Assembly (NCBI GenBank): GCA_040143965.1
Contig: JASJQH010007005.1
Location: 1-26,781, forward strand
From: Basidiobolus ranarum
Lineage: Eukaryota > Basidiobolomycota > Basidiobolomycetes > Basidiobolales
Length of the DNA stretch: 26,781 nt
Reading direction: 5' to 3'
Numbering within the stretch: position 1 is the stretch's first letter; every line of letters begins with the position of its first letter. Positions 1 to 9,849 of the stretch are shown here, piece after piece. A model generated the notes under the pieces. The model saw nothing but the letters and a program-made list of their open reading frames with translations, did not search any database and had not been told where the DNA came from. Made by a program: the position numbers and the translations under genes.

Positions 1-215
1 CCTCATCTTCATCATGGTTACCAAATCCTACTCCCTACCGACCTCTACGAGGGTATTGCTCTTCCTCATCTTCATATTGACGACCAAATCCACGACCATA
101 ACGACGACTGCGGGGGAATTGTTCCTCCTCATCATATTCGTATTGGCGACCAAATCCACGGCCAGATTGACGGCTACGAGGATATTCCTCTTCAATATCA
201 TCGTACTGACGACCA
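1..215 (-). repeat. Imperfect tandem coding repeat, about 60 nt per unit
   Basis: On the minus strand, units encoding a YGRGFGRQY core plus an acidic run recur near 150-210, 90-150, 60-90 and 1-45. Units differ mostly at third codon positions and by short length changes. The unit at the window edge carries TAG where the preceding unit has TAT, and also has Asn-His in place of Arg-Gln. Confidence 0.7.
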
Positions 216-301
216 TAGCGACGATTTTGTGGGCTTTGATCGAAACTCTGACCGCGGTTCTGGCGGGAGGAGCCTTGTTGAGGTTGACGATTGTAGGACA
301 T
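35..301 (-). CDS. Arg/Gly/Tyr/Glu-rich repeat protein, 5' part (ends at an in-frame TAG or continues off the window)
   Basis: The ORF starts at the ATG at 299-301 and reads 88 residues to a TAG at 35-37. After a Gln/Ser/Arg-rich start it is built from imperfect repeats of about 20 residues: a basic aromatic block (YGRGFGRQY) followed by an acidic block (EDEEEQ) and PRSR. This alternating Arg/Gly and Glu/Asp pattern suggests an intrinsically disordered protein, possibly RNA-binding like other RGG-rich proteins, but I recognise no domain and no family. The repeat continues codon for codon past the TAG to the window edge, with TAG replacing a Tyr TAT codon, so the true 3' end is uncertain. It may be a real stop, a recent nonsense change, or part of an intron beginning with GTAGGG. 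Function unknown. Confidence 0.6.
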   Translation of the reverse strand: MSYNRQPQQGSSRQNRGQSFDQSPQNRRYGRQYDDIEEEYPRSRQSGRGFGRQYEYDEEEQFPRSRRYGRGFGRQYEDEEEQYPRRGR

Positions 302-1314
302 AACTAAAGAAGGGTTGTAGAATATGCAAGTTTAGAATTTAACTTGAGCACGATATTCTTAAAGCAGTGAGAGTGCTTTTATACTAGTTGAAGAGTAGCT
401 TGACCGCTTGTTTGGTGTCTAAGCCACAAAGTTATCTAGATATCTATTATCAAAATAGCATAGTTTTATCGAGTTACTTTTTATATTCTACTCATTTGAA
501 TATTGTCAATGATATTTTATTACACCATATTACAAAGATTAAGATTGTTAACTTCATTGAAAATGTATATCTGAGCTAAACTACATTTTGAAATTTATCA
601 CGTTATTTGGTGGCTTAGATATCTTCTCATGATTATGAGCCACATATCGGTTTACTCGTACTGCATTCTAAAACCATCATAATATAGCTACTTTCTTTGA
701 GATTGAAAATACTGATGACAAGCTACTTCAGACTGACCAAATGATTATTGAGGCAGTGCAAAGAAACGGTCAACATTTTTTGAAGATAACCGAGATAAGC
801 CCCTTTATGAATCAATAAATATCCAGAAGTATTCTAGAGCGTAATTTGGGATAGAAGACTATAATTTATAGAGATATTGATTATTGCTCTCAGATGGAAA
901 TACAGTTGAAGTAGGCATACATATTGCTCATTCATTTGCTAATACGTGGGAGAATAATCAATGAGTTGTCATATATATGGGATGGATTTGAAGCCAGATT
1001 TCTCCTGAAGTCTTGGATACGTAGTAGCACATTTATGCGAAATCTTGTCTAGTGAGGTACAAATTATAAACCGGGGAAATCCTTGATTATGGCAATAGCT
1101 TGAGTGATGGCTAAGGATAATTACCGAATTATAGTCAGAATAAGTTGGGAATCGAAAGACAGCCAATGAGCTAATCGGCAACCGAGTCACTACGATATCA
1201 GTATATAATCATACCAAAGTCCCCAGTAAACCCAAAGCGGTTCTAATTTCTTTCTTTTACTTTGACAGATAAATTAACTCACCACATCAAAATAATTACC
1301 AAACCCTTCTCATA
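302..1314. other. Intergenic, no recognisable gene
   Basis: About 1 kb of AT-rich sequence upstream of the repeat-protein gene. Short ORFs on both strands (for example 388-579 plus and 969-1190 minus) have no recognisable family and look like chance. It presumably contains the promoter of the repeat-protein gene. I see no tRNA or transposon ends. Confidence 0.5.
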
Positions 1315-1605
1315 ATGGACGATGAAATAACGAGGGATTTTCTGGACGATGCCCGAAGATACTATAACCTACTGTCACAGAGAACTAATAATACATACGT
1401 TCCTCTACGACGAATCCAACATCGACGCAATATGGAGCAAGCGAAGAATTTTTGCCAAAGTAATAGACGTCAACGTATTAACAGCAAGGTGTCAGTGTTG
1501 GACCTATCAGTTCGACTTGAACAGTATATGGCTCGAGCCGATGGCTTAGAGGAGACATTCCCCCCATTTTGCCCAGTTCGATCTTCAAACTCACCTGGGA
1601 TGTAA
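1315..1605 (+). CDS. Small hypothetical ORF, 96 aa, unrecognised
   Basis: A single-exon ORF begins at an ATG in an acceptable context (TCATAATGG) and ends in TAA. The predicted product is basic and rich in Arg, Asn and Gln, with an acidic first dozen residues and no signal peptide, membrane segment or known motif. A second ORF of 66 codons overlaps it in the +1 frame (1349-1549), so the stretch may be a decayed or frameshifted gene, one exon of a gene I could not complete, or simply chance. It lies alone between the repeat-protein gene and the transporter. I do not recognise it and assign no function. Confidence 0.25.
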   Translation: MDDEITRDFLDDARRYYNLLSQRTNNTYVPLRRIQHRRNMEQAKNFCQSNRRQRINSKVSVLDLSVRLEQYMARADGLEETFPPFCPVRSSNSPGM

Positions 1606-2218
1606 TACGTTCCAGAGCCTAATGCACCTTTTAATACTTTCTATGGCATGCCAATGTATTTATATTCTTTGTAGTTTTAGCTAAACCTTTTCTGAGTATT
1701 CTTTTGTTGATCAATTGGTTTACTTATTCCTAATATAATCATCATTATGTCGTTCAAACGTCAAAACTTGGATTGAACATTTGCCTAGATAGCTGAGCCA
1801 CATGTTCTAATAATGATCAAACATTAGTATTCATTCTGGTAATCGTTTTAATGGTTGTAAAACGTACGCCTGCTCATATTATGTGAGCGTTTCAAGGGTT
1901 GGTTTCATTCCAAGGAATCAGGCGAATAATGGCATAGCATGAGTTTAATCAAATTGACGTTTCTTGTTAACTTGCTACCCAATCAAATGTTCACTCGAAC
2001 ATACTGGGCTATTGATCCTTTACCATCGTAGTGAAAATAGTGTTTAGAAATCATTAGTAATGCTACTTCTAATCTAAGGAAAGCTCCCTTGAAACGATGT
2101 TTAGTAGTGATTCAGTATAAAAGTGCCTAATTTGAATCGGAGATCGATTCCATCATTCTAGCTGCTCACATTCAATCCTCTTAGCTCAGCTTAACCAAGT
2201 GAAGGTGGAATTTATAGG
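1606..2218. other. Intergenic upstream of the transporter gene
   Basis: AT-rich sequence with no ORF of note. It probably holds the transporter promoter: AGTATAAAAG near 2115, about 100 nt before the ATG, resembles a TATA element. No other structure seen. Confidence 0.45.
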
Positions 2219-4089
2219 ATGTCCTCTACCAACACTTTAAATATCATTTGGACGGCTTTGAAGCCCATATTAAAGCTGGTCATCAATGTTGGTAAGATGC
2301 AATGCGTGTACTTGGTAGAATGTTTGTTCTATAGGACTAATATCGGGGTTATAGGATTTGGAGTGTTTCTAGCGAGGAAAGGGATCCTTAATCCAGTCAC
2401 CTCGAAAGGATTATCAAAGGTATGGCTGCATATTAACTCACATGACTGGTTATCTAAGCTAAGTTTATGTTTAAACTTAGATAATCGTTAATTTCCTGTT
2501 GCCATGTTTACTTTTCTCCAAAATGGTGACCAGTATAAATGTTGAACATCTATCTCAAATGGGGTAAATAGAACAATTGAAGTGAGATTTTCATGCTTGC
2601 CAGACTAATTAATTCTCGTAGAATGTTGGCATGTGTAGTGTTATTTTATATATTTCTCGGTGCCCTTTTTGGTTTAGCTTATAGATTGTTGTTAACATTA
2701 CCAAAGAATTTTCGAAACGGGTTTGTTGGTAAAATATTCTAATTCATCTATTTCAAATGTGCTAGTAACCAATAATTCTCTCTGTGCAGCCGCTTCGATA
2801 TGGGCTAACTGGGTACGTATCTGTTGCAGGTTTCTAGGTACCTTCATATTGCTAATGTGACTTCTGATTAATAGGGAGATCTGCCTTTAGCTGTGATGTC
2901 TTCAGTTGGAGATAGTTCGCCGTTTAAACCAGGAGATAGTTCCATGGGTGTGGCTTATATGTCGGTGCTTATTGTGATGTTTAATCTCAGTTTGTTTACT
3001 TTGGGAGGGTATAAATTAGTACAACATGACTATAAAGAAATAGAACTAGACGAAGAGAATGAAGTGATTACACCAAGCGAAAAAATCAACTCGATTGGAC
3101 TACCCCCAATAGAGGAAAAGATGGATTCTTCATCCAAACAACCGATGAATAACGAAAGGTTCCCTAGTAAAAACTGTGAATCGGAGATCGCAAATATCCT
3201 ACAAAAAACTAATAACCAGAGAAGATGCTCAAGAGTTACCTTCTCTCAGATGGAATGTTCAAAAGGTGCCATTCCCGAAAGAAGACCCATGATACGCCAG
3301 TGGTCGGAGCCAACTGCTATTCCGATGCACCGTAAGGATTCGAGTGCCAGCACCCAAACAATGATGAGTGGTACTTCAAGCCTGAAAAAAACTTGCACCT
3401 CCATAGCAAATTTTCATATAATCAGTGAGGAGGAAGGTCAAGATCCAAGTGTAATAGGACATCCGGTTCGTACACGTACTACTTTCAGCAGTATCACTGA
3501 TTTCGATAAGGCCAGGCCAGAAAGGGAGGCGAAGTTAAGCACTCGCTTGATCGATATTGTCTCGGTAGTATTCTCACCTCCGAACATAGCTATTATAGCT
3601 GGAATCACCATCGGGCTAATAGATGTATTAAAGGGTATGTGGGTTAGAAAAACCACAGATAGCCCATTCGAGCCTCCTTTAGAATTTCTGTTCCAGGTCA
3701 TCACAATGGTAGGGACGGCATATTTACCTTTGTCATTAGCTAACCTCGGAGGGGCACTGGCAAAGTTTAATATTAGTGCAATACCGTTATATATTTCGCT
3801 ATCATTCGTAGTTGTAAAACTAGTAATCACTCCTATTATTGGCATTTCGACGGTTCAATTTCTCACTTACACCGTGCATTGGATTCCAGAGGATGATAAG
3901 CCTTTGCGATTCTTGGCTATGTTCGCTTCGTGTGTACCTACTGCGACCTCAATCATGGTTTTATCTCAATTCTTTAGTCCGACGGGAGAAGCCAAAGAAG
4001 TGGCCAATTTGTTGGTTTTCCAGTATATGTTTGGAATGATTACGATGGTGGGCGCATTAGTGTACATTTTAAAACTTCTATCGATATAA
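2219..4089 (+). CDS. Auxin efflux carrier family (AEC/PIN-like) membrane transport protein, ECM3-like
   Basis: Six exons: 2219-2291, 2355-2419, 2481-2563, 2622-2728, 2790-2812 and 2875-4089, giving 521 aa. Each junction keeps frame and restores family motifs: PCLLFSK in exon 3, LPKNFRNG in exon 4, and ASIWANWGDLP across exons 5-6, followed by SVGDSSPFKPGDSS and GVAYMSV. Residues 1-165 form the N-terminal bundle of hydrophobic helices. A polar, Ser-rich loop of about 165 residues follows, then a second bundle (about 335-521) containing IAIIAGITIGL and ATSIMVLSQFF. This two-bundle plan with a long central loop is typical of fungal AEC proteins such as yeast Ecm3/YBR287W, usually placed in the ER or other internal membranes. 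The substrate is unknown. Intron 1 is a multiple of three without a stop, so its retention would stay in frame. The gene converges on the phosphatase gene. Confidence 0.92.
2459..2480 (+). repeat. Perfect 9-bp hairpin spanning the 3' end of transporter intron 2
   Basis: CTAAGTTTA (2459-2467) and TAAACTTAG (2472-2480) are exact reverse complements around a 4-nt loop. The AG at 2479-2480 is the 3' splice site of intron 2, so the pre-mRNA could fold the acceptor into a stem. The flanking TATCTAAG (2451-2458) can compete for CTTAGATA (2476-2483). Confidence 0.6.
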
Positions 4090-4203
4090 TCAGCTCATTT
4101 AAGTATATAGACATTAGATGTACTTTATTAGAGCACTCGAACTAATATATAATGAATGATAAATAAATTATCGAATAGCCTCGATTAATTAGATGAAATC
4201 CAA

Positions 4204-4909
4204 CTAGTATCCCAAGCTTTTTAAGAATCCCAAAGAACAACGGGTTACTTGTCTAAAGTTATGCTCAAAACCATCTTGACCTCCATAATAGGGATCTTCA
4301 ATAACTAATTCGCCTTCAGGATCATACTTGCCAAACATTTCAACTGTGTATCAAGTGAGTTTTGATAAGTTCTATGTATGAATAAAGTTTTTTTAGAGAT
4401 TATTACCTGTAGCCTTTGAGTTCTTAGGCTTGCGTGATTTCAAGTTGGCCAAATTGGATTCATCCATACACAAAATATAGTCGAAATCAGTATAATCCTT
4501 AACGCTCACCTAATAAAGTCAAGTTAAAAATGGTAGCCTCTTAGGAGAGAAAGGGACATAAATGGACTGACTTGTCTAGCTCTGGAATTGACTGGGACTC
4601 CATGCTTTTTACATGTTGCCGTTGATCTAGAGTCGGGAGTTTCACCAACCTATTCATGTACGTTGAGCAAAATGGGCGAGATATACACGATCAAATAGAA
4701 ATACTAACGTGGTATGCGGCAGTACCTGCGCTATCAATCAAAAATTTATCGCTTAGGCCTTTAGTTTTGACTGTGTGTGCAAACACAGCTTCCGCCATAG
4801 GCGAACGACAAATGTTCCCTTGAATATGGATTAAGAACTAATGCTTCAACTTAGAAAAGTGATATTGTGACTTACCGAGACATACAAAAAGTACTTTAGT
4901 TTCAGACAT
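4204..4909 (-). CDS. Low-molecular-weight protein tyrosine phosphatase
   Basis: Five exons on the minus strand: 4876-4909, 4709-4818, 4572-4649, 4407-4509 and 4204-4343, giving 154 aa, the usual family size. The P-loop CLGNICRS holds the nucleophile Cys10 and phosphate-binding Arg16 of the CX5R motif and is split by the first intron. The general acid is the Asp of DPYYGG near residue 125, and the family segments CMDESN and FDYILCM are present. It should be a cytosolic enzyme that dephosphorylates phosphotyrosine proteins or small phosphoesters, like S. pombe Stp1 and yeast Ltp1. The physiological substrate cannot be read from sequence. The gene ends 114 nt from the convergent transporter gene. 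Confidence 0.95.
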
Positions 4910-5230
4910 TGTTCAAGAGAAAGAGTAAGCAAACGTGAGGAAAAAGGATATGTTAATGATCAACATTAGTACCACTTTTTCTAAACTCTACCAGATGCAA
5001 ACCCGATTCATATGTAACTGATAAACTAATCAGGAAATTGAATAAAGGCACGAATATTGTTTAAATCACTTAATTAAATGTTCATGACTTTGCTCTAATC
5101 AACAAATATTGGACTGTATATTTATATATTATCAAAGAACTAATCGAACAAGAAAGCCCTTGTTAGTGTATTATTAAAGCACATACGTATCCATGATAAA
5201 ACGGAATGAGAGTTAGTCTTGGGACTTAAT
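4910..5230. other. Intergenic between phosphatase and DUF3605 genes
   Basis: About 320 nt, AT-rich, lying between two minus-strand genes. It should hold the phosphatase promoter and the 3' UTR of the DUF3605 gene. No ORF or clear motif. Confidence 0.4.
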
Positions 5231-5777
5231 TTAAGAAGACTTCTTTTTATCTCTGAACATAACATGAGCGTGAGAAACAGTTCTAACCGACTGTGTAGTT
5301 GTAGGATTTATGAAGAAGAGAAAATCCTTATCAGGTAGTTCACGTTGAATAATTCTTTCCAGTTCCTCTAAAGAATAATCTTTACGATACCAAAATACCC
5401 AGTGACTGATACCTTTATCTAGGTTATATGGAAAGTCATTTGGGAGGAATTTGTACTCAGGACCTTCTATTGGGCGTCCCTCCGAGTCCTGCCAGCCTAG
5501 AGAAATTTGCTGAATATACACATCCATACTACCATACTCTTCTTTGACTTTATTGGTCCAGTTACGATATTTTTCTTCTTCAGCCAAGGTACGACGTAAT
5601 AGATGAACTGAATCCGTCTCTAACAGCAAAACATGTTATTACTTGATAAGAGTAGAAAGAATATATATCATTACTATTACCAATTCTGTCCTTGATGAGT
5701 TCCCAAGTTAATAGAGGCCTCTCATTAGGATTTGAACTAGGTGGATGAGAGTCTGTAGGCTGGGAGGTAGTCAGCAT
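5231..5777 (-). CDS. DUF3605 family protein (uncharacterised)
   Basis: Two exons, 5681-5777 and 5231-5619, give 161 aa. The protein has a Pro/Ser-rich start, then TWELIKDRIE, an acidic helix containing YRNWTNKVKEEYG, the conserved FLPNDFPYNL and SHWVFWYRKDYS segments, and a C-terminal FINPTTTQSV plus SHAHVMFR block. This order (an Asn-Asp-Phe-Pro-Tyr motif, an H-W-x3-W motif, a C-terminal NP and His-rich strand) matches the fungal DUF3605 family. No biochemical role is established that I can name. There is no signal peptide or membrane segment, so it is probably soluble. The assignment rests on recalled family motifs and should be confirmed by a profile search. Confidence 0.8.
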
Positions 5778-6435
5778 TCTTGTTATGTTGTAATAGTTGG
5801 AAACAGAAAGAATCTAGTGTTATTTCATTGATTTATTTACTAGGGTTAGCCTAATGGTAATGAATTAACAGGAAAATTGGTGATATCGGATAGAGCAAAG
5901 ATAACGATCTCGGACATTCATTGGTACTCCAGTTATATCTTACGCAAGTATCACCCATTGGGGTTAGGGTTAACACGAAGCGATTCTCTGGAAACAGTCT
6001 CACCATATCGGTAATATATTTGGGTTCGATAATTGATCAACATGGCTGGGTCGTTCAGCTCTTGATTAAAGTGACACTTGAATCCGATTTGGGAGATATA
6101 ATATATTTCTTTGATTCATAAACAAATTTAAATATTGTCTTTATTATAAGATTGTGAAGTAGCGGTCACTCAAGGACTTTTGAATACAGTAATACAATTG
6201 TACAAACAAGAACGAAGTAAAGCCAAATACGAGCAGCAACCTAGTAATTCCTATGTTAAGCAGACTATTTGATTGCAGTATACTTTCGTGACTTATATAG
6301 GGAAAAGACAAGATATACGATCGCTAGCATTAAGTAGGGAGAAGTGGGGACAGGTAAAAGATGGACTGGGAAAAGAGAGGCAGATAAAATAATAAAGTTC
6401 GCCTTGCGCCGAGATATGTAAGTGAATTGGGAAGT
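5778..6435. other. Intergenic with a short telomere-like motif
   Basis: AT-rich sequence between the DUF3605 gene and the 3' end of the ArfGAP gene. Positions 5960-5973 read as two TTAGGG-type units (GGGGTTAGGGTTAA), with a further AGGGTTAG near 5844. A short ORF at 5921-6121 has no recognisable family. No gene supported. Confidence 0.45.
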
Positions 6436-7946
6436 TTAAAAAGATGACCATTCCTCATTTTCCCAATTGTCACTCTTAGCAGGAGTCTTCTTTCTAGATC
6501 TAGGTGAAAGACGGTTTGCTCCTGCGGTGCGAGGGGTACTGCCATTACTTGGAGAAGTTAGTAAGCCTTGGTTTTCATTTTCGTAATCATCATGATTATT
6601 AGAGTTAGAATTGTTGTTTAGGCCTGATCCATAGGTGTTGCTGGATTGATTATTGGAAGGTTCATAACTGGAATAATCATTATAACTCTGATCGGTGTTA
6701 GCATATCCATAAGAGCTGGTAGATCTCTGTCCTCCCTGTGAGACTGAATTGACGTATTCAGAAAACATCGATAAACCGCGAGATCCAGTCTCAGTAACGG
6801 TTCTACCAAAGGTAGACACATAGCTACCTACATTGCGCGTGAAATCAGGATCAGTCACAGTCTCTGTGGCTGGCTTCAAGACTTGCTCTTGGATCTTCTC
6901 AGCACCAACAGCAGCGAGTTTAGCTCCTTCTGAAGCGAGAACAGTTGCACCCATGGACAGCATAGACCAGCCCTTTGAAAGGTAGGCCATAGGATCTGAG
7001 AGAATATCTTGAGGATCGGATCCACTAGATCTATCAGTTGACGCATAAGCAGGGTTTCCAAAGCCACCGTATTTACCACCTTGGTTAGGAGGTACATTCT
7101 CAGGACGACTCTCGTTAACCATACCCATTCGCGCAAAGTAATCCTCATTCTTCGATTTTTGAGTATAGTTGGACTGATCAACCTCATTGGGTGAGGAATT
7201 GCTATTAAAAGAGGAACTAGAGAACGAGCGTTGAGCTTGACCTAACTTTGGTGAAGCAGCAGTCTGTTTTTTGTTGGCAATTCTGGGTGAAGAAGAACGA
7301 GAAACAGGTGCTGAAGAAACACTGAATTTACGACCTTCACATTCTGCGGATAGCTACAGAGACAATTAAAAATAATCAGAAAATCCATATGGTATGGAAG
7401 AGCATTAAAACACGATTTAGACCCTTACCTTTTCACGGTAAAGATCGGCAAAATGACTAGTATATTTTTCACGGATTGACATGCCATCGCGGTAATCAGG
7501 CTGGCTCTGGAAAAATTCTAAAGCACGTTTGTTGCCTCCCAACTATAGAAGCCTAAGTTTAGTGATAGAACGCTAATAGTACAATTATAAAGTTGACACA
7601 GTACCTCCATACGCTTTAGCTGCTCCTTAGACCATTTATCCATGGTGACAGAACGCACAAAACTTTAACCGTATTTAGTAAATACCAAAGACAACAATAT
7701 TTTTACAAGTCAAATACCTGATATGTACACCAAGAGAGCGATGAACGCCGGAACATTCCAGACAGAAGAAGATTCCAAGAGTTACAGAGGCCCATTGTGG
7801 GTTAGGAGCACCACAATCAATGCAATTCTAAACAACATAAAATGTAAGAGAAAATACTGAATAAATGTATAAAGGTATGCGCTCACTTTGTTTCCCTCTT
7901 GAGTCTGAAGATCAGCTAGGACTTTTTTGAAGTTTACAGTAGACAT
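6436..7946 (-). CDS. ArfGAP (Gcs1/ArfGAP1-type) GTPase-activating protein
   Basis: Five exons: 7887-7946, 7718-7827, 7605-7662, 7429-7542 and 6436-7353, giving 419 aa. The ArfGAP zinc finger is complete: C22-x2-C25-x16-C42-x2-C45, followed by [15 protein letters not shown] with the arginine finger at about R50. Then come [13 protein letters not shown] and [11 protein letters not shown], standard for ArfGAP1/Gcs1. The rest is Ser/Asn-rich and probably disordered. Around residues 240-330 lies a stretch starting [20 protein letters not shown], Ser/Thr/Gly-rich on one face and hydrophobic on the other, resembling the curvature-sensing ALPS motifs of ArfGAP1. The C terminus is acidic and aromatic ([10 protein letters not shown]). 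It should stimulate GTP hydrolysis on Arf at the Golgi. The ALPS call is inference. Confidence 0.95.
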
Positions 7947-8483
7947 TGAGGGAGTTCAAACAACGATGAAACCTAGAGCTCTCAGTAATAAAGGGGTATA
8001 TGTATAAATAAGTAGCAAAAGGAGCTAAAAATGTGAGTATGAATTCGTACACTCAAAGGGACAAGAGGTTAGGGTGATAATAAAGTATAATAATAAATAA
8101 GTGATCACATCAAAAATGAAGTGTGCCAAAAAACAAAAATCCGCATTTCCCAAAATAATCACAATCCGGTAAACCTGTGCATATATGAACCAATAACCAA
8201 ATGAAATTGTATCATTCAAAATTTGGCAGATAATTACCGACATTTCAGCAAATTAGAACATCGTACGTTATTGCTAATTACAAGTCTCATTAATGACAAA
8301 TGGCCTACTGACTTATACTTGATGGGAAGATGATTTGAAGCTCAATTGACAAATTTATTGGAAAATGGACAAGTTGAAGCAGAAGATGAGTGAGTGAAGA
8401 TTAGGCACAATATTATCATTTGTAGCTAATTTTTATAGGTTTTTATAAAATTACAACAGTGTGCCGGTAAGATGTATGCTGAA
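7947..8483. other. Intergenic between ArfGAP and NAC-beta genes
   Basis: AT-rich, about 540 nt. It should carry the ArfGAP promoter and the NAC-beta 3' UTR, both on the minus strand. The 72-codon minus-strand ORF at 8025-8243 is hydrophobic only because of base composition and has no family resemblance. Confidence 0.45.
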
Positions 8484-9005
8484 TTAAGCAGACTCTTTGA
8501 TTTCCTCTTCCTTGGAAGCTTCTTCAAAGTTCTCGACTAATTCAGGAATATCCTCTTCGTCTTCGGCAGCACCCTCAGCTTGTTGATAAGCTTCAGCAAG
8601 CTTGCGAAGGGAAGCGAGGGATTCAGGGCCGAGTTGGTGAAGGATGTTGGGGATGAGCTCGGTGAGCTCTTTGTCTTCACCCTTTCCGGAAATAACGAAG
8701 GTGTTGGATTGAGCGGAAGCAGCAACTAAAAAATATCACAGTTTAACTACAGTTATAAATAAACTAACGAGAGTTGATAAAGTACCCTTAGGAGTGTTGA
8801 AGTGGAGAACTCTGCCGTCATCTTTGAACATGTTGACTTCCTCAATAGTAGGAATAGTTTGAACGTTCAACTTCTTGATAAGGCCTTGGAGCTTCTTATC
8901 ATCGACGCCAGCGGCTTTGGTGGTCTTCTTGACCTTACGGCGAGGAGTACCTTTGCCACCAATACGGACTTGGGATTGAAGCTTGGCGAGTTTCTCTGGA
9001 TTCAT
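8484..9005 (-). CDS. EGD1: Nascent polypeptide-associated complex subunit beta (BTF3/Egd1)
   Basis: Two exons, 8786-9005 and 8484-8725, give 153 aa, the usual size for NAC-beta. The N-terminal [20 protein letters not shown] leads into PRRKVKK at residues 21-27, the basic RRKxKK ribosome-binding motif. The NAC domain follows ([39 protein letters not shown]) and then an acidic C-terminal tail. With NAC-alpha it binds nascent chains at the ribosomal exit tunnel and prevents mistargeting to the ER. The intron falls in phase 1 after the FNTPK codons. The gene diverges from calmodulin across an 844-nt shared upstream region. The symbol is by analogy with yeast. Confidence 0.96.
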
Positions 9006-9849
9006 GATTGCTTTCCTTATTTAAACGAAGTTAGTTCTCAAGAGTTTAAAATCACCATCACTGTTGCTACAATAAGGCCCTTCTTGACAATCTGAAGCAG
9101 AATCGTTTGTCAGGCAAAATACCAAAGGCATAACGAGTCGGAATCAAGAAGGAAAAGAACTACGAGTTGGATGGATTGTATCCTTTCAGTAAAGATAATG
9201 CGATAACATACCGTGGCCAACAAAAGTAGAAATTGAAGGAGAAGGAATTTCAATCGAAGTCGAAATCATCTCAATACACTTTCCACATCCGAACATTTCG
9301 GCTGAATCCAAAATTTTCTTATCGGAGTCCCCCTGAAATATCATGATTTCAGCAATCCAAGAATCCCATGGTATTTCTATGCAACTCTCGTCATCCTAGA
9401 GAGCCACCCCACTAATTGGTGTCGTAAGATGAATGAGCCTTGATGTCCATTTGGGCTAAGATGAATGAGCCGCACATTCAATTTTATAGTTTCAACCATG
9501 TTCGCATATCACCCACACCCACACCCTGCTGTCACTCTACAACCGCCGTGGATTCAGGTGATCCACGTCAAGTAAACGTAACCATTTCAATTTCTACAAT
9601 CTCTGTAATGGTCCATAGGGTTAGGTAGTCAAACCTGACTTAGTAATGCATCAATTGGCAAACGGGCAATAACTGGATTATGATATGAATGTGGAGCCAC
9701 TGAATTTCTGCATTTGATTGGGCTACAAAGCTCGATCGTAGCTGATTTGCTGTCAGAAAACTGCCCACATACTGCCCTTTATAGAGCTTACGATTCCCAT
9801 GGAGCCAATTTAGAATTCCACTCTTCTTGCTTTTCTCTACTTTACTATC
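9006..9849. promoter_or_regulatory. Divergent promoter region between NAC-beta and calmodulin
   Basis: Upstream of two genes usually strongly expressed and transcribed in opposite directions. It contains a TATA-like TTTATAGA near 9778, about 70 nt before the calmodulin ATG, and a 15-nt direct repeat at 9425-9439 and 9457-9471. Short ORFs at 9440-9628 and 9714-9896 have no protein resemblance. Confidence 0.5.
9425..9471. repeat. 15-nt direct repeat, 32-nt period
   Basis: TAAGATGAATGAGCC occurs exactly at 9425-9439 and 9457-9471 in the shared upstream region. It could be a paired protein-binding site or leftover local duplication. Confidence 0.6.

Noticed and set aside
3438-3845. 135-codon minus-strand ORF
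   Set aside because: Antisense to the last exon of the AEC transporter; its hydrophobic look mirrors the sense membrane segments.
6021-6040. GGTTCGATAATTG, resembling a tRNA T-loop
   Set aside because: No matching acceptor stem, anticodon arm or D-arm could be found around it.
6618-7187. Minus-strand ORFs in other frames within the ArfGAP gene
   Set aside because: Shadows of ArfGAP exon 5, which has the continuous family-consistent frame.
8025-8243. Hydrophobic 72-codon minus-strand ORF that could look like a membrane peptide
   Set aside because: Very AT-rich intergenic sequence; hydrophobic residues follow from T-rich codons and no start context or splice partner supports it.
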